64,000 nucleotides of DNA from Carettochelys insculpta. Its lineage: Eukaryota > Chordata > Testudines > Carettochelyidae. This document shows, piece after piece, positions 45,220 to 57,226 of this stretch (position 1 is the stretch's first letter; every line of letters begins with the position of its first letter). Position numbers and translations under genes: made by a program. Location: positions 119,448,001-119,512,000 of the forward strand of contig NC_134137.1 in NCBI RefSeq assembly GCF_033958435.1. Reading direction: 5' to 3'. Under the pieces are notes generated by a model. That model made no database searches. It was not told where the DNA came from and worked only from the letters and a program-made list of their open reading frames with translations.

Positions 45220-45241
45220 AAAAAAAAAAAAAAAAAAAAAA
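45220..45241. repeat. A22 tract (T22 in transcript) just downstream of exon C donor
   Basis: An uninterrupted run of 22 A on the plus strand. In the transcript it is a U22 tract beginning 24 nt after the last base of exon C, behind the weak donor gtatgg. U-rich tracts in this position are known to help U1 recognition through TIA1-type proteins. Whether this one acts that way is inference. Confidence 0.9.
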
Positions 45242-45265
45242 CCACAATAATCCTTTTGCCCATAC

Positions 45266-45376
45266 CTTTTTTGACTGTTCCATTGTAATAAAGGAAGGGA
45301 TCATAGATTTTCTCAAAGTGTACTTGTCATGCCACAACCGGTCAGCTTTAACTGTAGGATCTGAAGCTACAAAAAA
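45266..45376 (-). CDS. TUBGCP3: TUBGCP3 exon C (GRIP1, FFVASDP motif)
   Basis: The exon is 111 bp, 37 codons, phase 0 at both ends. Translation reads [20 protein letters not shown], then [17 protein letters not shown]. The glutamate of exon B followed by FFV forms the family's conserved EFFV-type motif. The acceptor is ctgcag. The donor is AAG/gtatgg, a weak-looking site. A run of 22 T in the transcript starts 24 nt downstream of it, and the next intron is only 397 bp. Confidence 0.96.
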
Positions 45377-46057
45377 CTGCAGAATGACAAAAGCATTAGA
45401 CATAACAGAAATTTACATTTCCCACATGTTTATCCACTCTTGTATTTCATTTCTAAGTGCACACATTACTCATACATGTTTATTTACAGTTCCACATGTA
45501 GCAGGTGCTGTCATTGGCTTTGGGCTTTTTCAGAAAGTGGATTTCTTTGGTTTTGTGGTTACCTTGAACAGTGCATGCATACACTACATAGACATCAACC
45601 TGTATTTTTGCATAAACATTTTGGTACTTTCATGCTGTGTGGGGAATACATTGACACGACTGTTTTTGGTGGACAGCACTATTTTGGCAGGTAAAAAAAA
45701 TACATGGCTGAATCCACCAAGATTAGATTGTTATTTCTCCTGAGCTTCTTGTCAGAAAGACTTTTCAGGGAAGCTGCACCCTCTATGGGACAAAAAGGAT
45801 CATCTCACAGAATCTCTTTGATGAGTGATTTAAAAAAATAGCATATTGCCAGTTGCTTTTCTCAAGCACAAAGTTTCCTTGAAAAAAGGGCCTTTTGTTT
45901 GTGAACAGACTATTTGAGTCAGAGATCTGAAGTCTTCTGTGGCAAAGACCCTGGCTCGATCTGGGAGAGGTCCATCTGGAAGGGCATACACTAGATGTGA
46001 CTCAGATACAGTCTCTTCCACGTGGGCCATTCTACCTAGCCTGTCCCTAGATGCAAA
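45377..46057 (-). other. Intron B-C, left stretch
   Basis: AT-rich intron with open frames at 45318-45743 and 45440-45694 that show no family resemblance. Nothing recognised. Confidence 0.5.
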
Positions 46058-46347
46058 GGATATGTCTACATGGCACAGCTATGTTGGGAAACATCTTTAG
46101 AACATGCCCGTTATTTCAAAATAATTTTCAACATAAAGGGCACACACTTTTGGCATCCCTGTACTCCTTGTTGCAGGAGGAATAAGGGATGCCTCGAAAT
46201 AGCACATTATTTCAACATTTGGCACTGTTTACACAGAGCAAATGCTGAAAGAGCCTATTTCAAAATAAACTTGAAATAAGATACACAATTAGCACAGCAC
46301 AAATTGTGCATCTTATTTTGAGTTCAGGATGACGTATAGACGTAACC
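46058..46347. mobile_element. Harbinger-like MITE, second family
   Basis: The left end reads ggatatgtctacatgg. The right end read in reverse is ggttacgtctatacgtc. The interior has attatttcaaaata and ggaataagggatgcctcgaa words close to the 9244 family. No coding capacity. Confidence 0.65.
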
Positions 46348-47264
46348 CAAGAGGCCAAGACGTTGGGCACCCTTTCTGGGCGCTCCTTCCACCTAAATTC
46401 TTTGAACAAGAACTTGGAGATCTATCATAAGTCAGAAACAGACAGCCACCTGCAAAAATGTGAAAAAGAGCAACAGCCCAGGTTGCACATTGGCAGGCTC
46501 TTTTGAGCTCCTCCAGTCTTCCAATATCCTCAGCCTCAAACATGAGTGACAGATGTACAGACAAAATAGTGGGGTGAGGGAAATCTGGTCTGTGGAGAGA
46601 CTGAGAAAGGAGCAAGCAACAGTTTCATACCCACAATAGCAGAGACACACTTATGATCTGCAACAAGGTATGTAGAGGGCATGTACAATTAGACACCTTA
46701 TCTTACAACTTCTTGTTCTTTGGGTTTGGTTTTAAGTATGTTGTGTGAAAACTACTCTAAATTAACACATCATATTGTTTATTCAGATTCTGAAGGGACT
46801 GACAACACAGCAATAGTTAAAATAATTAAAAAACAGGATCTGCTGCATAAGTGGCTGAGGCATTTTCATGAAGAGCCTAATATTTGGTTGATTAATAGAT
46901 TGTCAAGATCCAGAATAGAAATGCAATGGGAATATATTCTACATATTCATGAAACCTGGATGTGTTTACGTAAGAGTCTGGAAAATGCCTAACAGAGATT
47001 TCCAATGTTTCCTGTAGAGCTGATTGGCCACATAGTACTGGTTCTTCTTCTTAGAGAGAATTGCTAAATTTCATTAAAACAGATAGAAACCTATAAAAAT
47101 TTCCTAACTGTTTATTTTTCTGGTAAGCAGGCATGCTATATTGTAATTAGGAAATAATTTGATCACAAAGGGGAAAGAACATGCCCACAAGACAGAGCCT
47201 CAGTTAGGGTGTCGTGTACACTACCAAAAAGTTGAGAATTCCTGGCCTACCACAATTTAGACTA
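46348..47264 (-). other. Intron B-C, middle stretch
   Basis: AT-rich intron, no exon recognised. The last bases before 47255 (aaaagttgagaattcctgg) resemble one end of hAT elements, but no partner end was found. Confidence 0.4.
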
Positions 47265-47733
47265 CAGTAAACCCTCGATTTAACAGACTTCAGAAATAAT
47301 GGACGCTATCCGCCAGACTCTGTCCGACAGCCATGCTCCCCGCCCCCACAAATGCCTGTGACTTACCAGAGCTGCCGGAGCCACCACTACTGGAGCTGCT
47401 GGGGCCAGAGGAGCCACCAGAGCAGCTGGGGCTGGAGGAGCTACTACTGCAGTTGAGGCCACCACTGTGGCTGTGGCTGCAGCACTAAACATGCTGAGAG
47501 CCACGGGAGTTGGAAGGAGCCAGGCCAGCGTGCAGCTCTTCTCCCAGTAATTGGAAGAAGGAGCTGGAGGTGTGAGGGGAAGCGAAGAGGGGGCAGAGGA
47601 CAGGAGTGAGTGATGGGCTGGGAAGGTCAATGTGTCATCATACAGTACAATATAACCACTTGGATTTAATGGATTTTTAGCATTAACAGACTCCCCTTCC
47701 CCGCCATTAGTCTGCTAAATTAAGGGTTTACTG
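47265..47733. mobile_element. Tigger/pogo-like non-autonomous DNA transposon, copy 2
   Basis: It is 469 bp with ends cagtaaaccctcgatttaac and, read in reverse on the right, cagtaaacccttaatttagc. Perfect TA dinucleotides flank both sides (47263-47264 and 47734-47735). The GC-rich interior of GCTGCnGGAGC repeats gives a spurious alanine-rich frame at 47280-47630. Same family as 23019-23870. Confidence 0.85.
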
Positions 47734-50700
47734 TACACTCCAAGTAGAAAGTGAGACATTCTGTTCTCATATTGGGCACACTTTTGCAGGACTGGTGACC
47801 TAGAACACCGAGACTGCTAAGCATAACTGATGCAAAGATGCCTGTGCAAGGCTGCAGAAAACAAGAAACAGTTCAGGGAAGCATGAACTCACACATTCAT
47901 CTCAATGGGGTGTCCAATGAGGAAAATTTAAGTGTCAGAATAGTTCTCAATGCAGAGCAAAATGTAAGAAAGGAGAGAAACAGTCATGTCATCAAGTTCT
48001 TCACAAGCTACTGAGTAGGAACTCAAATTCGTGCCACACAAGGATGGCACTTTGAAGACAGCTAGATGGGAGGAGTAGAGACTCAAGGAAAGAGAAAGTC
48101 ACCAAGGAGGAATCAAATCACTCAGAGGCTAGGATGATATCCAAGCCCTGTTCACACATAACCAAAGTTGCCTTCTCTAGAGCTGCCAGATAGCTTTCTC
48201 CCCATATCTAGTAATTGCTACTCCTCCTCCTTCCTCTTCTGTGAGGTTTTAGCAGACATTATTGCATCATCTACAATCAAGTCACATTTTCAAGCCATCT
48301 TCTGTAGCCATGAATATTAATGAAGATATTTTTAAAATAAAAGGATTCTGTTGTTGTGACATAACTGAGCCAGGGGCCTAAGCAGATGCCTAAACTGCCT
48401 GTGCCTTAATCCAGCCCCGCCCACAGAAGTAAATGAATACAAAAAGCAGGAACCAAGGTCTGAGAAGCTCACCAGTGGATATGCTATTGGTTACTGACAT
48501 CTTGTGTGGCTTAAGCTTCAAACAAAGCATCCAATATTTCTTTCCCAAGTTTGAGCCTGACTATTTGAGTACTGAGATCACTGGCTGCATCTATAGATAC
48601 TTTATCAGAATAGCCCAGTAATTTAAAATTTAACAATCTTAAATTTTTTATGACAGAGTTAAAACTGACCAATTAGACATACGTAAATATACAGTGGTAT
48701 GTAGCCTGTACGTACAAAAGGCCAACTACAGAAAATGGTACAAAATGATCGTAAAATAGTCAGACTACATATACAAACCAAAAAACCTTCAGATTTTTCA
48801 AGAATGCCCAAATATTTCACATAATGAGGCTAGGAGCAGTGTAAGGTGCTGATGGTGTTATAATACACTGAGAGAGCCCATTATCTCAAGAATTAGCAGT
48901 TTAAAAAATGTATTCGACCAAGAAATTAGGTATGAAGTAGAGCATTTCATTTATCGGTTATTCTTTTAACCACAAGGACTGATTTTTTACAGACAACATA
49001 CAGACCCATTTTGGTAAATGCCATGGAACTGGATCTTGAATCATGAGAAATGTAATTTTAAAAAGAAAGACCTTAAAGAATTCAGACATCTCTGGAAGAT
49101 ATGAAACAATGCTTCATCTAAGGGCAAACTAAAATGCCATAACTATCCAGAAAGCATCCAGTAGCAAACACAAAGAGATAGGAGTTCACTTTAGATTATA
49201 ATTAAGCCACGAAAAATAAAGAGCTTGAGAGGTAGGGGCATGAGAATCAAGGTCAGAATATAATTGCAACAAGCTTTTATTTTATTGATTCATTTTCCAC
49301 TCAAGGTTCTTTGGTTTTCATTACTTCATGAAACACAAAGAACCACACCAAAAAAAAAAAAAAGAGAACTCTCAGTACAATTTAAACTGCCAGACAAATG
49401 CCAAGGCCTCCCTACCACAAACAAATTAACACACAATTTTCTTAGCAAGGAACAATATTAGATTAATATGGATTGCAAGGGATCCCATATATACCCTGTC
49501 AAGCAAGTAGACCCTACCGGTCGAGCTCTGCATCTATACAAAATTTGTTTACACATTTGCATCCAGAAAAAATGAGCTGCAGGATCTGCACTGACATCCA
49601 TGGATGAGGATACCCACAAAAACGGATATCTGAAAATCTGCAGGGTTCTAGATACAAGATTTGTATCTGAAGCTGTATCTGCAAAAATGAGCCATGGATG
49701 TCTTCACTGACGTCCATGGAGGTAGATACCCATGGATGCACAGGGCTTTACTTATCAGGGAGGGAAAAAAAATCCAAATATAACTGGTAGCAAGATTAAC
49801 ATCCAGCCTTCAGACAAAGGAAAGCTGTAAGTTCAGCTCACAACATGCAGCAATTGTTTATTTTCAGTATTTAAGATTCAATTATAAATCTAAGTGTACT
49901 TGTAATTCTAAACAAACTACTTGCAAAAAGTTGACAACTCAAACGATTCAGTAACATGAGTTTATTTTTTTTTTAACCTGAAATATGGCAGGGAAGAGAG
50001 GACAAGCTACTTTGAATCAATGCCTTTTTTCCTAGAACAAAAAGGTGCTGGAACTCAAGTCTGATGATTCCTCATAGGGTTAAAGTGTTCAGTTTCAATG
50101 CCCTACTCCCCACACTGCTGCGGGACTGGCAAGGACTCCTGCCCCCAGTTCTCGTGCTGCTGTGGGACCAGCAGTGAAAATTTTTCTGGTATTCTAATGG
50201 AAAAAAGGTGCCGGAATTCTGTTCTGGCACATTGTGCCAGAAAAACAAGCCCTGCTTTTACTACTTTTGAAAGTTATCATAAAGCCATCTATTTATCCAC
50301 ACAGCTTCTATATGCTGACCTTAAAGACCAGCTCTGGTCGACACTAATGCAGTGTCCCTGCTCATTTACATCTTTGACTCCAACATACAAACACAGAAAT
50401 TGAAGAGGTTATTTAGTCTACAGTTAACATTTTCAGAAAAGTGCAAGTAATGTAAGTGACTAAGTGCCTAATTCATTTTTGAAGATGAATCTTAGGCTCC
50501 TTAATCTCATTTAAAACCAAGATTACATAAACTGAGAGTTGTAGCACAATAAGGCAAAAGCAAGCATGAAGACAATTTAGGTAAGTGTAAACAGGTACAG
50601 TTAATGGTGAAGTGGCAATGAAACCGATGAATAAAAACCCTTTAATGATAGGCTACTTTAATTATTAATTTTATTATATATATATATATGATATGATAAA

Positions 50701-50805
50701 GAGGTACTATCAACTTCATAACACATGTATGCATTTTACAGGAAGTCAAAGCAAATTCTGTAAGACTTTTAAAGGTACTTCCTTTTCATAACATTTTCTA
50801 CAGAA
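47734..50805 (-). other. Intron B-C, right stretch
   Basis: Mostly AT-rich. At 49530-49745 two similar blocks (tgacatccatggatgagg... and tgacgtccatggagg...), each followed by atacccac/t words, form a degenerate duplicated repeat. At 50010-50250 lies a repeat with ggtgctggaactc and ggtgccggaattc words. An (AT)n-like patch is near 50675. No gene recognised. Confidence 0.45.
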
Positions 50806-51310
50806 TTTGAAGTAGTGAAAGGCTCCAAGAGCTCAACCTATTTAGCTTAAAGAGAAGGGTCAGGGTAACCTATTACACTTTATAAATATCTACACGGGAA
50901 ACAAATATTTAATAATGGGCTCTTAAATATAGTAAAGAAATTATTTTGGGTAAGTTCTACGGCCCATATTATACGAGAGCTGAGACTAGATGGTCTCACA
51001 ACGGTCCCTTTTGGCCTTGGAATTAATGGAAATTATTAGCACTAATGCCTCAAACAACAGTAGTAACTTTAAACATAAAGACATTAATAAAAATAAACTA
51101 CAAAACAATAGAAGTAGTCAAGCCTACTTTAGGCACAAAATGGATTGCTTGTAAGTGTTGGAACAATATTTGTACTCAATGTTATGAGTGAACTCTCCAG
51201 AAAAAGGTTGAGGGGTCTGGGCTTTATCTAACATTGGGGTTTTTTTGCCACAAGTAAAGGCAAGATGCTGGACTCAATGGACCAGTTACCCCATTTAGTT
51301 ATGGCACCAC
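50806..51310 (+). mobile_element. CR1-clade LINE 3' pieces, plus strand, old
   Basis: 50806-51030 reads gctcaacctatttagcttaa, then ggaaacaaatatttaataat and ends actagatggtctcacaacgg...cttttggccttgg, the usual CR1 3' wording, with an internal deletion. 51190-51310 is a second such piece (ggctttatctaacattgggg...gctggactcaatggacc). All frames are lost. Confidence 0.65.
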
Positions 51311-51485
51311 ATAAGTTTAATTAGGTACGCAGTAAGCTACAGAGACAATTTCATAATTTAAAGTAATATTGTCTTATGTTCATAATAGGGTCAATCCTGC
51401 ACATCTCAAAACAAACATCTCATTGATTTTTTCTGGAATAAGAATTAGAAAGAAATCTCAGTTTTATTAGTTACACATAACGTAC

Positions 51486-51652
51486 CTCATGGTATGTGTC
51501 CTCCAGCTCCCCATCATAAATCCAACGGTAAAGAAAATTCAGAACAGGGTGGGACACTAGGCCAAGAATGTGTTGTACCAGGGATCTCATATAGGGATCT
51601 CCTGTTTTAGTGTAGGCATGGACAGCTGATGCTAGTTCACCACCTTTTCTTC
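51486..51652 (-). CDS. TUBGCP3: TUBGCP3 exon B (GRIP1 domain)
   Basis: The exon is 167 bp: two bases completing a glycine codon, then 55 codons. Translation gives [39 protein letters not shown] and [16 protein letters not shown]. The RWIYDGEL stretch is a conserved GCP-family signature near the end of GRIP1. The acceptor is tcccag before GAAGAAAAGG and the donor is gtacgt. It ends in phase 0 at a glutamate and joins the FFVASDP codons of exon C, as in other vertebrate GCP3 proteins. Confidence 0.96.
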
Positions 51653-51829
51653 CTGGGGAGGGGAGGGCAGGGGGTAGAGGGTTTGAAGAAAAGAAAGCAG
51701 GTTCTGATTATGTATTTTATACTTCAAAAATAAAAACCTTTCTTCAGGCCTTGATATAACAACTGTATATCTGTCCATCTCTGACCTTGTTATACAGCAA
51801 TTTAAAATACAATACTTATACCACATTTA

Positions 51830-52390
51830 GGTTACGTTTACAATGCATACCAGTTGCAGCAGTGCTTTGGTTATATGTACCTATATGCTGTGGAGAAAAG
51901 CAGGCTGCAGTCACACTGAGGTGTGTGGCTATACAGATCAGTGGAAGGTTCTGGCAGCACAAAGGCACAGGGAAAGTCTCGGCAGCAGTGAGTGGCCAGA
52001 ACCGTTCCCTGCTCCCTCCCACCACCAGAGTCTCTTCCCAGACTAGCAGAAGAACCTGGCTGCTTCCTGCTGCAAGAATCTTTCACGGTGGCAAGGAAAG
52101 GCTCCAGCAGATGCCTATAGCAGTGAAAGACTGCCAGTAGAGAGGCAGCAGGATACTGCAATGCTAAAAATAACAGTCTAGATGAGGACAGTACAGCTTG
52201 CGTAAGTAAACAGCTATTTATGCTACATACCCGGGTACACCACACGGTTCAGATGAGTTTTAAATTACTCACCTACACAGTGCCTTACCATCTACACTGC
52301 TATTTTTACCCGTCGGTGGGGAGGAAAGGGTATCTGGTGCATGTACTCTACACGCCCCCCAAAGGCATGTAAAATGTAGAAACACCTTTT
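51830..52390. mobile_element. Possible MITE with weak inverted ends
   Basis: The left end ggttacgtttacaatgc and the reversed right end ggtgtttctacattttacatgcc are a loose inverted match. The interior is moderately GC-rich and non-coding. It begins about 180 bp from exon B. Low confidence. Confidence 0.3.
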
Positions 52391-53313
52391 GAACTACAAG
52401 GATTTAAAAAAAAAAAAAAAAAATAGAAGGATATTTTAATATTGAGTATCAACCTTAATCTCTATTTTAACATGTTTGGACACACCCACTGATAACCCAC
52501 GGCTGGCTTTATGCCACCCTGAAGCAAGCAAGATCAAGCTTCCCAGTTTGTGCATTCACACACACAGTTCTCCGCATCTCTCCAATCTTTCCTAGCTTCC
52601 CCTTCACATTTTCTCCCATTTGCTAGCAATCTGACTAGCTTTAATGCAAAGGGTAACTTCTGAAATAAAATATTTAGGATTAATGGACTCATTTTACTGT
52701 TATGTAAGTGAAAGATTGTGTCTGCACAGACTGCTCCATGACAAATTTTTCTTCAGAGAAATACAACGCATGTCATTTCCCACCGTTTTGTGTGGTACTG
52801 AGGCCATATTTGTTTCCAATGAGAGTGAAACTCATCCACTCTGAAGGAAGATTACTTCTCCCCTATGCCAGTGTATCACTGAGAGGCACTGAGACCTCAT
52901 CTGGGGTCCTCATCAGAGGATCAGTCTGTTCCACCCAGCAATGGGAGATGGCAACCACTTTGAAAGAGGATAGCTAATAGGCTGTGTCTACACTAGCAAG
53001 TTCTTTTGAAAGCTGTGACTCTTTCCAAAGATCCCATGGAGCGTCCACATACAAAACACATTCGTTCTAAAGTAAACCAAAAGAACCTTGCGCTTCCTTT
53101 GGAAGTGGTCTTCCAGTCCCCGATCAGGAAAAACGCTTTCTTTCAAAACATTATTTTGAAAAAAAAATCCTGTGTAGACACTCCACAGGCTGCTTTCTTG
53201 AAAGCGGCATCCTCCATGGCCCTGACCGGTGCTAGTGGAGCGCTATGCTCCCTGCATCTGGCAACACGCCCTTAGAGCAGCCCCAGCGTAGACAGTGATA
53301 CTCAACCATCACA

Positions 53314-53930
53314 ATGGTCAGCAGCCGTGCTGGAGCAGTGGAGCTCCCCCATGAGCCAGCCGAGGGGCCACAGCAGCCCACTGGGGCACCAAGAAGCTGG
53401 AGCTCCAGGACCTCCTTGGCCTCTGGTGGGATGAAGAGGCCCTGCTCAAGACTACCAGCAGGGGCCAGAACGCCCCTGCCTTTGCCCAGCTGGCCGCCAG
53501 CTTAGATGCCCGGGCACATCCTGCCCGCACACAGGAGCGGGTCAGGTTGAAGGTAAGGGAGATGTGGCAGGCCTCAATCTGGGCAAAGGAAGCGGCCAGC
53601 CTCTCAGGGGCAGCACCCGCCAGCTGCTCCTACCTCCAGGAGCTTGACATCCTCCTTGGAGCCAAAGACATCCCGCTCCACCCCTCATCTCACGGTGCTG
53701 GACAACACAACCCTCCAACCAGAGGCAGAGGAAGAGCCTGGACCCTCCACCCAGACCACCCTCCCGGAGCCAGAGCAGACCTCAGGAGGAGGAGATGGGG
53801 GGCTCCAGCAATGGGGTGCTGGTGATCTCCATCCCCTCCTTGGGTCCCTTGAGCCAGGGACCCTTGAGCAAGGCCTCCCTGAGAGCCCCTCTGGTAGGTA
53901 CCTGGCATGTCGCACACACCAGAGTGTGGG
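53314..53930 (+). pseudogene. Harbinger Myb/SANT-like gene relic
   Basis: In one plus-strand frame near 53395-53690 the text reads LLGLWWDEEALLKTTSRGQN, then APAFAQLAASLDARAHPART and QERVRLKVREMWQASIWAKE. This is the three-helix Myb/SANT-type domain that helps Harbinger transposase reach DNA and the nucleus. GAAPASCSYLQELDILLGAK follows. The upstream ATG is not clear and later frames shift. The gene would continue beyond the LTR (54906-55330) with a poorly readable C-terminus. Confidence 0.75.
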
Positions 53931-54145
53931 GAAGTAGCACCTGCCTCTACTACAACAGGAAGCAGGCCAGCCAAACGGCCACCAGCCCTAGTCCAGACAC
54001 ACCCCGAACGGTTGCACCACCCAGCCGACAGACAGCCACAAGCTGCTCCTGTGGACAGCACCACCAGCCACACGCTCAGGGGGTGGGGCAGGGTACGGAC
54101 TTCACTCAGCACATACCCCATCTATGCAGAGACCCCTCAGTGCTG

Positions 54146-54905
54146 TGTCATGAATGAGTGCAGGGAAGGGGTTAATCTTCCTGAGGTAACCTGAATCCCA
54201 GGTGAGCCAATCGGAGTGAAGTAATTCTGTTTACACTGAGAACAAATTGCAGTTCCCGGGGCTTTTGTCTGCAGACAGCAGAGAGAAAGACAGGAGGGAG
54301 AAGGATGTCTCCCAGGCAACTGAAATGAGTCCCATAAATGTCCTGACCATCACAGAAATTAGACAGATATAAGTACAAGGGAAATATATAGTTAGATGAG
54401 ATCAGGTTAGATTTTATTTTAAATTTGGATGGACTTAGCTGCTCTGTTTTTTCTCTTTTGTGTTGTTTGACTTGAGATTTTTCCCCCTGTAACTTTTAAG
54501 TTGAATCCCAGGGAAGTATTTTTCTCTGCATGGAACCCATGATTTAACTTTTCTCTTATTTTGTAAATAAATTTCTGTTTGTAAGTAATTGATCTGATCC
54601 TGTGTACTAAGAAGGGTCTGTCTGTGAATGTGCCTTTCAGACATACAGATATCAGGTTACAGCTTGTTTTTGTTCTCAAGCCCTCTGTGGAGGGGAGAAT
54701 GGGGCTGGGCTTACCCCACAGGGGGCATTCCCCAATGTGCCTGACTGGATTAAAGGGGTCTCCAAGGACTGGAGTGGTGGTAAGTCCAGGATCTGTGACC
54801 CTGGGAAGTTTTAAAGTAAAGTCTGTTTACAGGCAAGGGATTCTTAAATCTCTACAGGGCCCCACTTTCTGTACTCCAAGTGTGGTGTGGGGAAGGGACC
54901 CAACA
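54146..54905 (+). mobile_element. Solo LTR nested in the Harbinger element
   Basis: The 760 bp insert begins tgtcatgaatgag and ends acccaaca (TG...CA). It is flanked by tgctg at 54141-54145 and 54906-54910. A polyadenylation-like AATAAA occurs near 54567 on the plus strand, which sets the orientation. The Harbinger sequence resumes directly after the duplication. No internal coding region is present, so this is a recombined solo LTR. Family not assigned; the 5 bp duplication suits Gypsy-type or some retroviral LTRs. Confidence 0.85.
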
Positions 54906-55825
54906 TGCTGGGATCGCCCAGGGCTTGCCGGGCCATCACACGGGTTCCTCGGGGCTGGGCTGCAGGACTGATGTGCCATCACCCTCTCCCATTCTATCCT
55001 TACAGCTGCACCAAGGCTGGGTGACCCTGTCCAGGAGCTGGGGAGTCCACCAGTGGCTCCAGAGGGAGCCAGGCCACCCCCACCACCAGTGCCCAGGTGG
55101 GCCCACAGCTGGAGGCCAAGTCACCGTGGACAGAAGGATGGGGACACCACCTAGGCAGCCACCTTCCATCAGCACCATGCCATCCTGAAGGGCTGACTAG
55201 ATCTGGAGGGGGCTGACACGGCCTGGTGGTTGGAGGCCTAGGCCGACGTGGTGGTGGCACTGCGCACGCTCACCCAGGCAGTCACCAATCAGCTGGCCCA
55301 GCATCTCGCCCCTCTGGCTGCCCTGCCCTGCTCGTGCCTGAACTCCCGCCGCCATCATGTGAGATCTTTACTGCTGGCTCGTGGCCAGAGCGGGCCCTAG
55401 CGAGATGGTCTCCCCCACCCTGCCTCCGCACACCTCCTGCGCCCTCTGCTGAGCCCAGACCCATGCCCCTCCCACATCCCTACCTCCCTGTGGTCCTGGC
55501 CCCATCCCAGGCCCAGTGGGGACCCCAGACCCTGGGAGGTGGGGACTCCCACAGCCACTGTGGCTCACAGCCCACCACCCCCTCTGAATACTGAGGTGTC
55601 CCCACCTGGGTCCCATGTCCCCGCCATCCAGGTTCAGATTCCCCCACTCCCTTTCCCATGCCCTCACCAATGTACATAGTTACCCCTATTCAACAATACT
55701 CATAGTTAGATGCAAAGGTCCTCATTGCACACAAGGTTTAAATGTTACAGTAAAGATTTTATTCTTTCACCATCCCCATGCCCTTCATGACTGGTGGGGA
55801 AGCTATGAGTGGTGGATGTGCACGG
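54906..55825 (+). other. Harbinger interior between the two gene relics
   Basis: GC-rich sequence right of the nested LTR. The plus strand near 55150-55330 has fragments (GADTAWWLEA, VVVALRTLTQAVTNQLAQHL) like the helical C-terminus of Harbinger Myb-like proteins. The many other open frames here on both strands are a consequence of high GC. Confidence 0.5.
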
Positions 55826-55831
55826 GTGAGG

Positions 55832-57142
55832 TCACAGTGGGTGGTGCCTCAGGGAGGGCCAAAGGTGCCCATTTGTGAAGGCCTTGTGGAGGGCCTCCCT
55901 GATCTGCACCCTGTCCCTGTGCACCTGGTGACATGGGGCTGCACCTGGCTGCTCATAGCCATGGCCAGCCTCAGCAGCCCATCCCTGCATGAAGACCTTG
56001 TACTTGGTTTCCACCAAATCGCGGAGAGCACAGCATGCCCCCACAACGGCAAGCACATTGTACAGGCCAACCTCCAGGGAGTGTCAGGAGGCACCTGACC
56101 CGGCCCTTCAGGCATCTAAATGTGCGTTCCATGGGGTAGCAAACCTGGTTCAGCCAGGTGTTAAAAAGGCCCTGTGTTGGGTCCAGGTGGCAGCTGTAGG
56201 CCACACGAGCCACAGCTGCAGGGGCATGGAGGCGTCCCTTCGAGGAGCTCCCACAGGGGGACATAAGTCCTCTCCTCTATCCTCTGAGCAAGTCCCAAGT
56301 TGCACAAGACCCACACATCACAGGCCCAACCCAACCAGCCCATGCAGATATCCATAAAGCATCCTTTTGGTGCACCAGGGCTTGAAGCACCAAGTGATAC
56401 CCCTTCCTGTTAATAAAATAGTGCAGGCTGTGATCCAGGGCATGGTTGGCGATATGTGTCCCATCCACTGCACTGAAACAGTTGGGGAACCCTAGCATAG
56501 TGAATCCCACGATGGCTGTATCAAGGTCCCTGAGAGGGAGAAGCACAAGTGTTGACCACCTTAATGATATGCACAGGATAGAGAGCATGTGTGCTTGTGA
56601 GTGTATGGCAGGTGCTCCAGGCACCCCCGCTAACCTGCCCCTTCCGGTCCCTGAAGGTCCCCCTTGCCCAGGAATGCCTTTCCCTCTCTCCATGGTGGGT
56701 GTCTGACCCGACTATGCCTTACCTCCATGAGGATAGCCCTGACAGTAACCTTGCCCACCCTGAAAGGGTGCCCCACAGACTGGTAGCTGTGTGCGATCGC
56801 CAGCTTTCCCACGTCGATGGCAACCCATTTCTCAAGGGGGACAATGGGCCACATACAGGTGCCCTGGTGTTGCAGGGTGGAGGCCAGCCAGTGGCACAGC
56901 TCCAGCAAAGTCTACTTGGTCATGCAGATGTTCTGGATCCAGCGGGCGTCGTCCCACTCGCCCATCATGAGAGGGTCCCACCACTCTGAGCTGGTGGGAT
57001 AGACCATTGGTGCTGGAGCACCCAGGGGAGAGAGCACAGATGAGGTCCTGTGCAGAAGTCCAGCATGATCATAGCAGGGAATGGAGGTCACTCGCTGGAG
57101 GTGGACAGCAGCAATGACCACTGTAGCCAGCAGGTGGACCAT
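55832..57142 (-). pseudogene. Harbinger transposase relic
   Basis: Minus-strand fragments in order: EWWDPLMMGEWDDARWIQNI (56912-57142); then LCHWLASTLQHQ, VPLEKWVAIDVGKLAIAHSY and VGKVTVRAILMEV (56630-56908). Next is LGFPNCFSAVDGTHIANHAL with INRKGYHLVLQALVHQKD (56277-56693), and last CLKGRVRCLL and ACCALRDLVE (55832-56264). The SAVDGTHI block holds the first catalytic aspartate of the DDE nuclease, and the INRKG block is diagnostic for Harbinger. Frame changes and a degraded D-G segment after WAGW show it is inactive. Confidence 0.85.
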
Positions 57143-57226
57143 GGTGTCGAGGACATCCTCATCTGGGAGCTGCTGACCAGCAGGTGGACCATGATGTTGA
57201 GGACATCCTCATCCGGGAGCCCCATC
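57127..57226. repeat. 50 bp tandem duplication
   Basis: Two head-to-tail 50 bp units start with ccagcaggtggaccatg at 57127 and 57177. They differ at a few positions (gtgtcg/atgttg, tctggg/tccggg). It lies near the N-terminus of the transposase relic and is visible in its translation as a repeated block. Confidence 0.85.

Noticed and set aside
44808..45221. 137-codon plus-strand ORF over exon D and the short intron
   Set aside because: It is antisense to exon D, contains a lysine run from the A22 tract and matches nothing. A shadow of the real exon and poly(A) runs.
53314..55600. Many long plus- and minus-strand ORFs taken as possible host genes in a CpG-rich island
   Set aside because: The region lies between Harbinger inverted ends, with transposase and SANT-like relics and an inserted solo LTR. 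It is a transposon, not a gene island.
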